From DASQPR01 sp963724705 (GTDB lineage Bacteria > Actinomycetota > Actinomycetes > Mycobacteriales > Micromonosporaceae), in NCBI GenBank assembly GCA_963724705.1, contig CAVRVS010000007.1, positions 1 to 64,000 of the forward strand: DNA of 64,000 nt, given 5' to 3'. The notes beneath the pieces were generated by a model. It was not told the origin of the DNA, searched no databases, and saw nothing but the letters and a program-made list of their open reading frames with translations. The number at the start of each line of letters is the position of its first letter. Within the stretch, counting starts at the first letter, position 1. Made by a program: the position numbers and the translations under genes. Below, piece after piece: positions 41,804-51,179 of this stretch.

Positions 41804-42223
41804 ATGACCAGTCCCGTCACGTCGGCGCTTGTCGCCGAGGCGACGAAGAAGGCAGCCGTGGTCTGGCTGTCGATCGACGGCGCGCCCGCCTACGTCGTGT
41901 GGTGCGCGCCGATCGCCGATGCTCTCTACGTCGTGACCGGCCCGGGCGAACAAGCGGCCCCCGGTCTCGCCGATGCGACGGTCGTCGGCGTAACGGCGCG
42001 CGGTGACCACGGCGGCAGCATCGCGACCTGGTCAGCGACCGTGCAGCGCGTCGACCCCGGCAGCGACGATTGGCACGCGGTCGCGCTCACCGTGGCCGGC
42101 AAGCGGCTCAACGCCACCGGCTCGGCCGAGGACCTCGTCGCGAGGTGGGCACGGGACGACGTCCTGGTGCGGCTGCTCCCCGACGAAGCCAGCGACGAAG
42201 CCAGCGACGCCGCAGGCGCCTGA
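41804..42223 (+). CDS. conserved actinobacterial protein, flavin-reductase-like barrel suspected
   Basis: A 139-aa protein from the ATG at 41804 (TSPVTSALVAEATKKAAVVW). The alternation AYVVWCAPIADALYVVTGPG ... IATWSATVQRVDPG resembles a split barrel of the pyridoxamine-phosphate-oxidase type, but no cofactor motif was confirmed. Tail repeats DEASDEASD. A -10-like CAGGAT followed by six bases before the ATG suggests leaderless expression. Function unknown. Confidence 0.7.
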   Translation: MTSPVTSALVAEATKKAAVVWLSIDGAPAYVVWCAPIADALYVVTGPGEQAAPGLADATVVGVTARGDHGGSIATWSATVQRVDPGSDDWHAVALTVAGKRLNATGSAEDLVARWARDDVLVRLLPDEASDEASDAAGA

Positions 42224-42234
42224 AGCCGCGGCGA

Positions 42235-43107
42235 TCAGCTCCGGTCCGGCGGCACAGCGATCGTGCCGCGGGCTATCGGCACCACCGAACCGGCAACGGT
42301 GACCGAGGTGATCGCACCCGCACGTGCCGTGACCTCGCACTCCAGCGTGGACGGTCGGCCCATCTCGATACCCTGCCGGACGGTATAGGCCGCCGAGCCA
42401 TCCGGCGGCAGCAGCCCGCTCGACACGAGCCATACGCCCAGGCCGAGTGCGGCGGAGCCGGTCGCCGGGTCCTCCCATGCGTCTGGATCAAAAACAAATA
42501 CGCGGGTACGGGTTGATCGCGTGGCCGGATCCCAGGCGAAGACGGATAGTCCCTCAACGCCGCACCGCCCGGCCGCTTGGGCGTCTGCAGCCAGTCGTTG
42601 CATTGCTTCGGGGCGCACCGACACATAGGTGAATTCGAGACCGCAGCCGGCCGTTCGCGGCGGCGGCCCGACGAAGTCAGCCTCGGTGAGGCCGACGGCG
42701 GCCAGTAACGGCACCGGATCGAGTTCGGGCCCGATGGTCGGCGGGCCACCGGCGAGCCGCGCGGATCCGTCGCCGGCGACAACGATCGGCAGCAGCCCGG
42801 CGCCGCATTCCTGGATCACCGTGCCCGGGCCGAAAAGACCCGCCCGCATCTGGGTCACGGCGCCGCCCACGCTGGGGTGGCCGGCGAACGGCAGCTCCGT
42901 CGAAGCTGTGAAGATCCTGGCCCGGTACGCCGCTTCGGGTGTCGTCGCCGGCAGAATGAAGATCGTCTCGGATAGATGGAACTCGTTGGCGAGCGCCTGG
43001 AGTTGAGGGGTGGCAAGGCCATCGGCACCGAACACGACGGCAAGCGGATTCCCGGCGAAGGGCCGGTCGGTGAACACGTCGACGATCTCGTACGTCAGGC
43101 TCTGCAT
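42235..43107 (-). CDS. PhzF-family epimerase/isomerase
   Basis: A 290-aa PhzF-fold protein from the ATG at 43107 (QSLTYEIVDVFTDRPFAGNP). The catalytic Glu47 sits in NEFHLSETIF, and ELPFAGHPSVGGA is typical. PhzF relatives are isomerases of varied substrates; no phenazine genes are nearby, so this is a stand-alone enzyme of unknown substrate. Another ATG 12 nt upstream is possible. Confidence 0.9.
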   Translation of the reverse strand: MQSLTYEIVDVFTDRPFAGNPLAVVFGADGLATPQLQALANEFHLSETIFILPATTPEAAYRARIFTASTELPFAGHPSVGGAVTQMRAGLFGPGTVIQECGAGLLPIVVAGDGSARLAGGPPTIGPELDPVPLLAAVGLTEADFVGPPPRTAGCGLEFTYVSVRPEAMQRLAADAQAAGRCGVEGLSVFAWDPATRSTRTRVFVFDPDAWEDPATGSAALGLGVWLVSSGLLPPDGSAAYTVRQGIEMGRPSTLECEVTARAGAITSVTVAGSVVPIARGTIAVPPDRS

Positions 43108-43127
43108 TCTTCGCACCATACGGCCTC

Positions 43128-43133
43128 TAGGCT
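43128..43133 (+). promoter_or_regulatory. -10 box of the MgtE-N/CBS gene, leaderless
   Basis: TAGGCT ends 6 nt before the ATG at 43140, in a 32-nt gap to the divergent phzF-like gene; there is no ribosome site. Confidence 0.55.
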
Positions 43134-43139
43134 GGAGTC

Positions 43140-44513
43140 ATGACGACGGCGACGCGCATCTACATCGCCCGTCTCGCCGGCTTGACCGTGTTCGATCCCA
43201 ACGGTGACCAAGTCGGTCGGGTACGGGACGCCGTCGCGCGCATCCGGGCCGACGGCTCGCCGCCCCGTGTCGTCGGTCTCATCGCCGAACTCGCACTCCG
43301 GCGGCGCATCTTCCTGCCGATCGGGCGCATCGAGGCGATGGAGCCGGATTCCGTACTGCTCGGCACCGGCACGCTGAACCTACGCCGCTTCGAGAAGCGG
43401 CCGGGTGAGATCCTCGCGCTCGAGGATCTCCTGGATCGCCGGGTGACCATCGTGGAGACCGGCCGAGCCGCGTCGCTCGTCGATGTCGCCATGGAGGCCG
43501 ATCGCAACGGCGAATGGACGCTGACCCGGGTGGCCGTACGCGAATCTACCGGCCGGCTCAGCCGCCGGGGCCACCTGCGTCAGCTCGACTGGTTCGAAGT
43601 GACCGGCCTGATCGGAGCGCCGGAGGCGCAGGGCACGGCATCGCTGCTGGCGGTGTTCGACAACATGCGCGCGGCCGACCTCGCGAACGCCCTGCAGGAT
43701 CTGTCCCACAGCCGGCGCGTGGAAGTGGCCGCCGCGCTGGACGACGACCGGCTGGCCGACGTCCTCGAAGAGCTGCCCGAACACGACCAGGTCGAAATCA
43801 TCGGCGCGCTGGAACCGTCCCGTGCCGCGGACATTCTCGAGGAGATGGATCCGGACGACGCAGCCGACCTGCTGGCCGAGCTACCCCAGAACGATCAGGA
43901 CGTACTGCTCGACCTGATGGAGCCGGACGAGGCTGACCCGGTCCGGCAGCTGCTGAACTATCAGCCCGGCACGGCCGGTGCGGTGATGACATCGGAGCCG
44001 GTCATCATGTCGCCGGACTCGACCGTGGCGGAGGCGCTGGCCCGAATCCGGCAGCCACACCTCGCGCCGGCGATCGCGGCAAGCGTGTTCGTCGCCCGCG
44101 CGCCGACGGCCACACCGACCGGTCGCTATCTCGGCGTCGTCCACTTTCAGCGGCTTCTGCGCGAGCCGCCAGCCTCGCTGCTCGGCGGTGTAGTGGACAG
44201 CGACATCGGCCCGCTCGACCCGGCGACCCCGCTGCCGGAGATCACCCGGCGGATGGCAACCTACAACCTCGTCGCGCTGGCGGTCGTGGACGCACTCGGC
44301 CACCTGGTCGGCGCGGTCACCGTCGACGACGTACTCGACCACCTGCTGCCTCGGGACTGGCGCGACCGTGAGCTCGGCGCGCATCCGACCGAGCTCGCCC
44401 GGCTGGCCGCGGCCGGGTCGAGCGCCAACACCAACGGCGCCCGTCCCACCGGCACCAGGGCAAACGGTGCCCAGCAAAGTGGAGCCGACGCCGGCGGGAT
44501 AACCGGTGGCTGA
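43140..44513 (+). CDS. PRC-barrel/MgtE-N/CBS domain protein
   Basis: A 457-aa soluble protein: PRC-barrel-like start (RIYIARLAGLTVFDPNGDQV), a middle with MgtE N-terminal helical repeats (LADVLEELPEHDQVEIIGAL; ILEEMDPDDAADLLAELPQN) and two CBS domains (about 275-400). It has the cytosolic Mg-sensing part of MgtE but no transmembrane transporter domain; Rv1232c of M. tuberculosis is the same type. Low-complexity Ala/Gly/Asn tail. The next gene overlaps its end by 8 nt. Confidence 0.9.
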   Translation: MTTATRIYIARLAGLTVFDPNGDQVGRVRDAVARIRADGSPPRVVGLIAELALRRRIFLPIGRIEAMEPDSVLLGTGTLNLRRFEKRPGEILALEDLLDRRVTIVETGRAASLVDVAMEADRNGEWTLTRVAVRESTGRLSRRGHLRQLDWFEVTGLIGAPEAQGTASLLAVFDNMRAADLANALQDLSHSRRVEVAAALDDDRLADVLEELPEHDQVEIIGALEPSRAADILEEMDPDDAADLLAELPQNDQDVLLDLMEPDEADPVRQLLNYQPGTAGAVMTSEPVIMSPDSTVAEALARIRQPHLAPAIAASVFVARAPTATPTGRYLGVVHFQRLLREPPASLLGGVVDSDIGPLDPATPLPEITRRMATYNLVALAVVDALGHLVGAVTVDDVLDHLLPRDWRDRELGAHPTELARLAAAGSSANTNGARPTGTRANGAQQSGADAGGITGG

Positions 44514-45132
44514 GCCGCGTCGAGACACGCGACTCGACCAGCCGCGCCCGCCCCGACGACTCACCCTGCCGCGCTTCGATCCGGAGACCTTTGGCCGCTG
44601 GTCGGAGAGCGCCGCGCGCTTCATCGGTACGTGGAAGTTCATCGTCTACATGACGGTGTTCATCGTCGTCTGGATCGCATGGAACACCCTCGCGCCGCGG
44701 AACGACCGCTTCGACCCGTACACGTTCACGTTCCTCACGCTGCTGCTGTCGCTGCAGGCCTCCTACGCCGCGCCGCTGATCCTGCTGGCGCAGAACCGGC
44801 AGGCCGACCGTGATCGCCTGTCGATGGAGGAGGACCGGCGCCGGGCCGCTATGCAGAAGGCGGACACCGAATATCTGGCCCGCGAGATCGCGTCCCTCCG
44901 GATCGCGATCGGCGAGGTCAGCACGCGGGACTTCGTCCGCACCGAGCTGTCCCGGCTGGCCGAAGAGCTCGATCAGGCGGCCCAACGTCGCCACCGGCTC
45001 GAGCGCAAGGATCGCCAGAAGGCCGCCCGGCGGGCCGAGCGTACGAGCGGTGACGCGCCCGACGACCCGGTCGAGCCCGGGACGTACGACGAGGACGCGG
45101 CGCCGCCGTCGGCCGGCCGCCGCGGACGGTGA
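44506..45132 (+). CDS. DUF1003 membrane protein
   Basis: A 208-aa protein of the DUF1003 family: two membrane helices (KFIVYMTVFIVVWIAWNTLA and YTFTFLTLLLSLQASYAAPL) then ILLAQNRQADRDR and a long charged coiled-coil-like tail. It follows the MgtE-N/CBS gene with an 8-nt overlap, so they probably act together, as in M. tuberculosis Rv1232c-Rv1234. Exact role unknown. GTG start. Confidence 0.9.
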   Translation: MAEPRRDTRLDQPRPPRRLTLPRFDPETFGRWSESAARFIGTWKFIVYMTVFIVVWIAWNTLAPRNDRFDPYTFTFLTLLLSLQASYAAPLILLAQNRQADRDRLSMEEDRRRAAMQKADTEYLAREIASLRIAIGEVSTRDFVRTELSRLAEELDQAAQRRHRLERKDRQKAARRAERTSGDAPDDPVEPGTYDEDAAPPSAGRRGR

Positions 45133-45174
45133 TCACCGGCCGGATCCCGTGTCACCAGATACGCAGATACGGCT

Positions 45175-45212
45175 CGCCGCGCGCCTCAAGGGGTTACCGA
45201 AGGCGCGCGGCG
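45175..45212 (+). terminator. terminator after the DUF1003 gene
   Basis: Perfect 12-bp arms (45175-45186 and 45201-45212) with a 14-nt loop, 42 nt after the stop. Confidence 0.7.
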
Positions 45213-45320
45213 GAACGTACGAAATAGTCCCATCTCGGCGGTAATCCGTCCAGTCGACGCGGCGCAGCGAACTCCGCCACAACGGGGCGGCCGCCGCCGT
45301 CGCTACTCCGGCCGCCGCCG

Positions 45321-45326
45321 TAGCAT
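45321..45326 (+). promoter_or_regulatory. -10 box of mrp, leaderless
   Basis: TAGCAT ends 7 nt before the ATG at 45334, placing the transcript start at the initiation codon. This decides between that ATG and one 9 nt upstream inside the box. Confidence 0.55.
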
Positions 45327-45333
45327 GGCCAGC

Positions 45334-46479
45334 ATGGCAGCACCAGCAACCACCCTTGAAGACGCGATCCGCGCCGCGCTCGCGACAGTCGATGACCCGG
45401 AGATCCGGCGCCCGATCACGGACCTCGGCATGGTCGAGTCGATCCGGATCGACGCGGGCGGCGTCACCTCGATCGGCATCCTCCTCACGGTGGCTGGGTG
45501 TCCGCTGCGGGACAAGCTCACGGCGGATATCACCGCCGCGGTCGGCGCCGTGGCCGGCGTTTCCCAGGTGGCTATCACGTTCGGGGTTATGTCCGACGCC
45601 CAGCGCAAGGACCTTCAGGTGTCGCTGCGCGGCGGCGCCGGCGGCGAACCGGTGATCCCGTTCGCACAGCCCGGCAGCCGGACCCGCGTGTACGCGGTCG
45701 CGAGTGGCAAGGGCGGCGTCGGGAAGTCCAGCGTGACGGTCAATCTGGCCGCCTCGCTCGCGGGCCGGGGCCTGTCGGTCGGCGTGATCGACGCGGACAT
45801 CTACGGGCACTCGGTGCCCCGAATGCTCGGCGCAACCGAACGGCCGACCCAGGTCGAGGACATGATCATGCCACCGCAATCGCATGGCGTGAAGGTCATC
45901 TCGATCGGCATGTTCACCGCCGGCAACGCCGCGGTCGTCTGGCGCGGCCCGATGCTGCACCGCGCACTGCAGCAATTCCTGGCCGACGTCTACTGGGGCG
46001 AACTCGACGTGCTCCTGCTCGACCTGCCACCCGGCACCGGCGACGTCGCCATCTCGCTCGCACAGCTGTTGCCCAATGCCGAGATTCTGGTCGTGACGAC
46101 CCCGCAGACCGCCGCCGCCGAGGTGGCGGAGCGGGCCGGGGCGATCGCTCTGCAGACGCACCAGCGCCTGGTCGGCGTGGTCGAGAACATGTCGTGGCTG
46201 GAGTTGCCGACCGGAGAGCGGATGGAGATCTTCGGCAGCGGCGGCGGCGCGATCGTCGCGGAGTCACTCACCCGGACGGTCGGAGCATCGGTGCCGCTGC
46301 TGGGTCAGATTCCGCTCGACACCCGTGTGCGGGAATCGGGTGACGCGGGAATTCCGATCGTGATCGGGGAACCGACCGCGCCGGCGGCGCTCGCCCTGTC
46401 CGCAGTCGCGGACCGGCTCGCTACCCGCCGCGAGTCGCTGGCCGGCAAGCCGCTCGGCCTGCGGCCGGCCAGTCGCTGA
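45334..46479 (+). CDS. mrp: Mrp/ApbC-type Fe-S cluster carrier ATPase
   Basis: A 381-aa P-loop protein for iron-sulfur cluster assembly or transfer. N-terminal MIP18/DUF59 domain (about 7-95, with AGCPLRD), deviant Walker A GKGGVGKS (125-132), then DLPPGTGD. The CxxC of E. coli ApbC/Mrp is missing, as in actinobacterial members (ENMSWLELPTGERMEIFGSG). Convergent with tatB. A likely maturation partner for the many Fe-S proteins (KorAB, NuoI-like). Confidence 0.93.
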   Translation: MAAPATTLEDAIRAALATVDDPEIRRPITDLGMVESIRIDAGGVTSIGILLTVAGCPLRDKLTADITAAVGAVAGVSQVAITFGVMSDAQRKDLQVSLRGGAGGEPVIPFAQPGSRTRVYAVASGKGGVGKSSVTVNLAASLAGRGLSVGVIDADIYGHSVPRMLGATERPTQVEDMIMPPQSHGVKVISIGMFTAGNAAVVWRGPMLHRALQQFLADVYWGELDVLLLDLPPGTGDVAISLAQLLPNAEILVVTTPQTAAAEVAERAGAIALQTHQRLVGVVENMSWLELPTGERMEIFGSGGGAIVAESLTRTVGASVPLLGQIPLDTRVRESGDAGIPIVIGEPTAPAALALSAVADRLATRRESLAGKPLGLRPASR

Positions 46480-46486
46480 GGGATAG

Positions 46487-46930
46487 TCAGGTCGCGTCGA
46501 CGTCGTACGTGTGCGCGGCACCGTTCGGCGGCGCGGCCGCTGGAGCGATGGCGCTCGGTCCGTTTGCGCTCACCGGCTTGTGCCGGATGTCGACGTCACG
46601 GGCGACTTGCTGCAGTCCGCCGCGAACGCCGGTGACGTCTTTGCGTACGTCCTGGTAAAGCGTCTCGATCGGCTTCCGGAGCTCCCGCTCGTCCTCTTCG
46701 CTCAGGATGTGCTTGCGGATCAGGGACTTCGGATTCAGATCTTCCAACGAGATATCGGTGCCGAGCTCACGGCTCAGGTCCGTGGTCGCGTTGCGTGCCA
46801 TGTCTCGGAGATTGCGCAGGATGCGTACGCCGTCGCTGATCGCCTTCGGCAGCTTGTCCGGACCGAAGATGAACATGGCGAGGAGGATCAGGACGAGGAA
46901 CTCCCAGCCTCCGATGCCGAAGAAGTCCAT
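46487..46930 (-). CDS. tatB: Sec-independent translocase subunit TatB
   Basis: A 147-aa protein from the ATG at 46930 (DFFGIGGWEFLVLILLAMFI), with the N-terminal helix, the FGPDKLPK hinge and a long amphipathic helix, typical TatB. It receives twin-arginine precursors with TatC. GGAGGTGGGG precedes this ATG; the upstream ATG lacks it. The location between htrA and mrp is conserved in actinobacteria. Confidence 0.95.
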   Translation of the reverse strand: MDFFGIGGWEFLVLILLAMFIFGPDKLPKAISDGVRILRNLRDMARNATTDLSRELGTDISLEDLNPKSLIRKHILSEEDERELRKPIETLYQDVRKDVTGVRGGLQQVARDVDIRHKPVSANGPSAIAPAAAPPNGAAHTYDVDAT

Positions 46931-47088
46931 CCCCACCTCCACTCGTCGCCGGTCTCAGCGTACGCAGTCGACGGCCGCCGCCGCCAGACGCAGGCCTCAG
47001 CGTTCAATCAGGCTCCACCTGGCCGAAAGCCGAATGCCGCGTAGCGACCCCCGAGACCGGACCGGCGGCGCACAACGGACTTCGTTGA

Positions 47089-48510
47089 TCAACCGTCGGA
47101 GGCGACGAGCTTTACCTGAAGCGTGTGCCGGGCCGTACCCCGCAAATAGGTCACCGACACCACCGAACCGGGCGCGTATTCGCGCACGACCGCGACCAGG
47201 TCGCCGGCCTCGTCGAGCGGAGTGCCACCGACCGACAGGATGACGTCGTCGGCTTGGAGCCCGGCCTGGTCGGCCGGGCCGCCGGCCGCGATGGTCGACA
47301 GCAGCACACCACCGTTGGGGTTGTGGTAGCTCGACTGCGGCGTCGCGCCGATGACCGTCCGCTGCACCTTGCCGGTCGAGATGATCGACTCAGCCGTACG
47401 TTTTGCCTGGTTGATCGGGATGGCGAAGGCGAGTCCGATGTTTCCGGCCTCGTCCTGGCTGCCGCCGAGCGACTTGATCACGGCGTCCACGCCGATGACG
47501 TGCCCGGCCGCGTCGACCAGCGGACCGCCCGAGTTGCCGTGATTGATCGCGGCGTCGGTCTGGATGGCCGCGTAGTAGCGGGTCGGGCCACTGCCGTCGG
47601 CGATCTCCAGCGGCCGGCGCAACGACGAGATGATGCCGGCGGTGACCGAGTTCTGCAGGTCAAGCGGTGCTCCGATGGCGAGGACCGGATCGCCGACCGC
47701 GATGGAATCCGAGTTCCCGAACGTCACCGCCGGCAGACCCGACTTTGCGATCTTGAGCACGGCGATGTCCGACTCGGGGTCCGTGCCGACGAGCTTTGCC
47801 GGCGCCGTACTCGCGTCGTTGAACGTGATCGTCGCGTTCCCGTCGATGCCGTCGATCACGTGATCGTTGGTGATCATGTATCCGTCCGACGACACGATGA
47901 AGCCCGAGCCGATCGCGGAGCCGAGTGAGCTGTCCACCCGTACGGTCACGACGCTGGGCAGGACAGACTTCGCCACCGCGGCAAGCGATCCCGGAGCGCG
48001 CTGTGCGAGGCCTGGGGTCGTCCCCGAGCCGTTGCCCAGCGGTACGGCATCCCGCAGGCCGCCCTTGACCGCCGCCAGGTATCCGAGCGCACCGCCGAGA
48101 CCACCGGCCAGCAGCGCCGCCAACAGGCTGATGAGCAGAACCTGCCCGAGCGAGACGCGGCGGCGCGGCGAGTCGACCTCGGCGGCTGGCACCGGATCGG
48201 GTTCGGGCGCCGTGAGGATGAGCGCAGCCGGAGCGCCTGGATCCCGCCACGGATCGGAGCGCGCATCCGTCCACCAGGGAGAGTTTCCGGATCCGCCGAA
48301 ACCGCCGGAGCCGTTCGGTGGCGTCGAAGCGCCGGGCGTGGTCGGCGCGTGGTTCGCGGCGAGACTGCCTCCGGATACAGCACCGCCCGGCGCGCCGAGC
48401 GGGTACGTGCTGCTACCCGCTCCCGCGTCGTAGAGTGCGCCGGAGTAGTCCGGCGACGGCACGAGGCCGCCGGCCGAGTCCGCCGACCATCGCGACTGTC
48501 CGTCCGCCAC
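47089..48510 (-). CDS. htrA: HtrA/DegP-family serine protease
   Basis: A 473-aa membrane-anchored protease from the GTG at 48510, which has GGGGA 5 nt upstream. Residues 1-115 are low complexity and cytoplasmic, 121-145 a membrane helix, 170-370 the trypsin-like domain with His217, Asp248 and Ser327 (GNSGGPLVD), and 385-470 a PDZ domain. The catalytic triad is intact. It works in envelope protein quality control. In M. tuberculosis this position follows sigE-rseA, which are missing here. Confidence 0.95.
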   Translation of the reverse strand: MADGQSRWSADSAGGLVPSPDYSGALYDAGAGSSTYPLGAPGGAVSGGSLAANHAPTTPGASTPPNGSGGFGGSGNSPWWTDARSDPWRDPGAPAALILTAPEPDPVPAAEVDSPRRRVSLGQVLLISLLAALLAGGLGGALGYLAAVKGGLRDAVPLGNGSGTTPGLAQRAPGSLAAVAKSVLPSVVTVRVDSSLGSAIGSGFIVSSDGYMITNDHVIDGIDGNATITFNDASTAPAKLVGTDPESDIAVLKIAKSGLPAVTFGNSDSIAVGDPVLAIGAPLDLQNSVTAGIISSLRRPLEIADGSGPTRYYAAIQTDAAINHGNSGGPLVDAAGHVIGVDAVIKSLGGSQDEAGNIGLAFAIPINQAKRTAESIISTGKVQRTVIGATPQSSYHNPNGGVLLSTIAAGGPADQAGLQADDVILSVGGTPLDEAGDLVAVVREYAPGSVVSVTYLRGTARHTLQVKLVASDG

Positions 48511-48703
48511 GACATCCCCAATCGTCTGCTCGTGACCCGTTCGTTCCAGGATTGCACGCGCAACGGCATGACTAGCAGCGGTCGTCGGACTCAGGTGGGC
48601 GGATTTGACCGGATCGATCCGGTCTGGGCGGCACCGGCGCCGGATTCGTCGGGCATCTCGGGCACGGGACGACGCACGGCGCCGAGCAGAAAGGGGATCG
48701 CCG

Positions 48704-49351
48704 ATGGCAACAACCGCGGAAACGAACGCGCCGCGGTCGGGTCGCGACTTCGTCGACGCGTTCCTGCCCGAGGACGATGTGTTGCGCGTCGCCCGTGGAT
48801 TGGCCGCCGACGCCGGTCTCACGCCCATCGCCCCCAGCACCGGCGCAACCCTGTGCATGCTGGCCGCCGCCACGTCGGCGCGCGCGGCCATCGAGATCGG
48901 CACCGGAACGGGCGTCGGCGCCCTGTGGTTGTTGCGGGGCATGCGCACCGACGGCGTCCTGACGACGATTGACATCGATGCCGAGCACCAGCGGGTGGCT
49001 CGCCGAATCTTCGCGGAGGCGGGCCACGCGGCCAGCCGTACCCGCCTTATCACCGGGCAGGCGCTCGACGTGCTGCCGCGACTCGCGGACGGCGCCTACG
49101 ACCTGCTCTTCCTCGACGGTGACCGGGCCGACTACGCGGCGTGCGTCGCCGAGGCGCCACGCCTGTTGCGGACCGGCGGCATCCTCGCCGTCAACGGCGC
49201 ACTAGCCGGTGGCCGGGCCGCCGACCCGGCGGTGCGAGATCCGGAAACGGTGGCGCTGCGCGATCTGGTGCGCTCGTTCCGCGACAACGACCGCTGGCGG
49301 CCGGCGCTGCTGCCCATCGGCGACGGGTTGCTCTGCGCGGTCCGAGTGTGA
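48704..49351 (+). CDS. O-methyltransferase (Rv1220c-type)
   Basis: A 215-aa class I SAM-dependent O-methyltransferase from the ATG at 48704 (ATTAETNAPRSGRDF). SAM motif EIGTGTG (64-70), then DGVLTTIDIDAEHQ and YDLLFLDGDRADY. The catechol-type family of M. tuberculosis Rv1220c; substrate unknown. Divergent from htrA, 193 nt apart. Confidence 0.92.
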   Translation: MATTAETNAPRSGRDFVDAFLPEDDVLRVARGLAADAGLTPIAPSTGATLCMLAAATSARAAIEIGTGTGVGALWLLRGMRTDGVLTTIDIDAEHQRVARRIFAEAGHAASRTRLITGQALDVLPRLADGAYDLLFLDGDRADYAACVAEAPRLLRTGGILAVNGALAGGRAADPAVRDPETVALRDLVRSFRDNDRWRPALLPIGDGLLCAVRV

Positions 49352-49376
49352 GGCGGTCGGCGCTTAGGGCCTTCGC

Positions 49377-50945
49377 TTAAACGTCGCCGAGCCAGCGCAA
49401 CAGCGTGCGTACGCCCCAACCAGTCGCGCCCTTCGCGAGTTCGCCATCGGCGCTGTCGGCCCACGATGGCGCCGACATGTCGATGTGGACCCAGTTGGCG
49501 CGAGCGTCGCCGGTGAAATCGCGGAGGAACAGGGCGGCCGCGATCGACCCGGCCCCAGCGCTCGACGAGTTCGCGACGTCGGCGATCTCGCTCGAGATGT
49601 CGCGGACGTAGTCGTCGACGAGCGGCATCCGCCAGGCAGACTCTCCCGCGTCGGCGGCGGCGTTCGTCAGCGCCGCGGCGAGGTCCGCGTTCTCGCTGTA
49701 GAGCGCCGCCGTGCGCTTTCCGAGAGCGACGGCGTTGGCGCCGGTCAAAGTCGCGAGATCAACGAGTACGTCGGGCCGCAATTCCGCGGCCGCGTAGGCG
49801 AGCGCGTCAGCGAGGACGACGCGGCCTTCCGCGTCGGTGTTCAGGCATTCGCTCGTCCGGCCACCGTAATGGCGGATGACGTCGCCTGGCCGCCACGCTG
49901 AGCCGCTGGCCATGTTCTCCGCGAGCGGTGCGAGTGCCGTGATGCGCACCGGCATGTTCAGTTCGGCCGCGCCGAACGTGGCCGCGATGATGGCCGCCGC
50001 GCCACCCATGTCTTTGCGCATCAGCTTCATGCCGTCCCGAGGCTTGATGCAGATACCGCCGGTGTCGAACGTGATGCCCTTACCGATGAGGACGATATGC
50101 CGGGTCGATTCATCGGCGTCGGGCGGTTGCCAGGAGAGTTGGACGAGCCGGGGCGCGCGCGTCGAGCCGCTGCCGACGGCAACCACACCGCCGAATCCGG
50201 CGTCGGCGAGTTCCGAGCCGGCCCACACCCGCACATCCAAACCGGCCTTGCCCGCCGCCACCTTGGTCACCTGATCGGCGAACCACGCCGGCGTCTTTTC
50301 CTCGCTCGGCATGTTGGTCAGATCGCGAGCGAATCGAGTTGCCGTCGCGACCGAATACGCCTCGGCCAGAGCGGACTCGTAGTCGCGGTCCGGGTCGCCC
50401 GCGTCGGCGACCAGGACGGTCACCTTTTGCAGCGCTTGCTCCGGGTCGGGATCGACAAAGATCTCCGCCGTACCGCGGCCAGGCGCGTTCAACCGCACCG
50501 GCGCCTCTGCCTCGCCATCGATGACGGAGCCGGTCCGTCGCTGTGTCAGGTTGAACGTGTAGGACGCGAGCCACAGGCCCTCGGCGAGGCCACGCGCAGC
50601 GCCCGCGCTCGCGGATTCGGGCAGGATGACGGTGAGCTCATCGTCCTTGGCCGCGGCCCGGGCGAGCGCAGCGCCCGCGGCGCGCCACCCGTGCTCATCG
50701 CCGTCGCCGACGCCGACCAGCAACACGCGTCGCGGTGTCGCGAGTGGGCGCGGAAGTGTCGAGATCGTGCCGGCTTTGCCGGAATGGTCAGAGTCGGCCA
50801 GAAACGCGTTGAGCTGGGTACGCAGATCCGCGTGGACGACGCCGCCGACCGTTTGAAGCCGCGGTCGCGGTACCGCTGCGACCGGCACCGCAAGGATCTG
50901 CGGATTGGCGTTCATCAGTCGATCCGACAGCCGGATGTTGAGCAC
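49377..50945 (-). CDS. pepA: leucyl aminopeptidase (M17)
   Basis: A 522-aa M17 metallo-aminopeptidase. Metal and catalytic residues are seen: K289 and D294 in GKGITFDTGG, D312 in MRKDMGG, and D371, E373 and R375 in NTDAEGRVVLADAL. The GTG at 50945 was chosen because AAGGAG lies 5 nt upstream; longer frames start in poor context. It releases N-terminal residues from peptides in the cytoplasm. Convergent with the O-methyltransferase. Confidence 0.95.
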   Translation of the reverse strand: MLNIRLSDRLMNANPQILAVPVAAVPRPRLQTVGGVVHADLRTQLNAFLADSDHSGKAGTISTLPRPLATPRRVLLVGVGDGDEHGWRAAGAALARAAAKDDELTVILPESASAGAARGLAEGLWLASYTFNLTQRRTGSVIDGEAEAPVRLNAPGRGTAEIFVDPDPEQALQKVTVLVADAGDPDRDYESALAEAYSVATATRFARDLTNMPSEEKTPAWFADQVTKVAAGKAGLDVRVWAGSELADAGFGGVVAVGSGSTRAPRLVQLSWQPPDADESTRHIVLIGKGITFDTGGICIKPRDGMKLMRKDMGGAAAIIAATFGAAELNMPVRITALAPLAENMASGSAWRPGDVIRHYGGRTSECLNTDAEGRVVLADALAYAAAELRPDVLVDLATLTGANAVALGKRTAALYSENADLAAALTNAAADAGESAWRMPLVDDYVRDISSEIADVANSSSAGAGSIAAALFLRDFTGDARANWVHIDMSAPSWADSADGELAKGATGWGVRTLLRWLGDV

Positions 50946-51179
50946 GGGCGCTCCTTGGTGACCGGCCCCAGGAACACCGGTCGGCGACGTGGACATGAAA
51001 CTCGCACACCACCACGGCGGAGCCGCGGCGTGCTCTGCCGTACGAACGGATGAACCGCGCGGGTAGCGCACGCGTCACGTTCACGGCAGCCACCGCAGCC
51101 ACTGGCGTCACCTCAGTCACGCCAGCACCGCCGCAGCGGTATGCGTCTGGAGCTGATGGAAGATTCGGCAAGCCAGTGG

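Noticed and set aside
48511..49053. N-terminal extension of HtrA to 654 residues
   Set aside because: Overlaps the O-methyltransferase on the other strand; the GTG at 48510 has a proper ribosome site.
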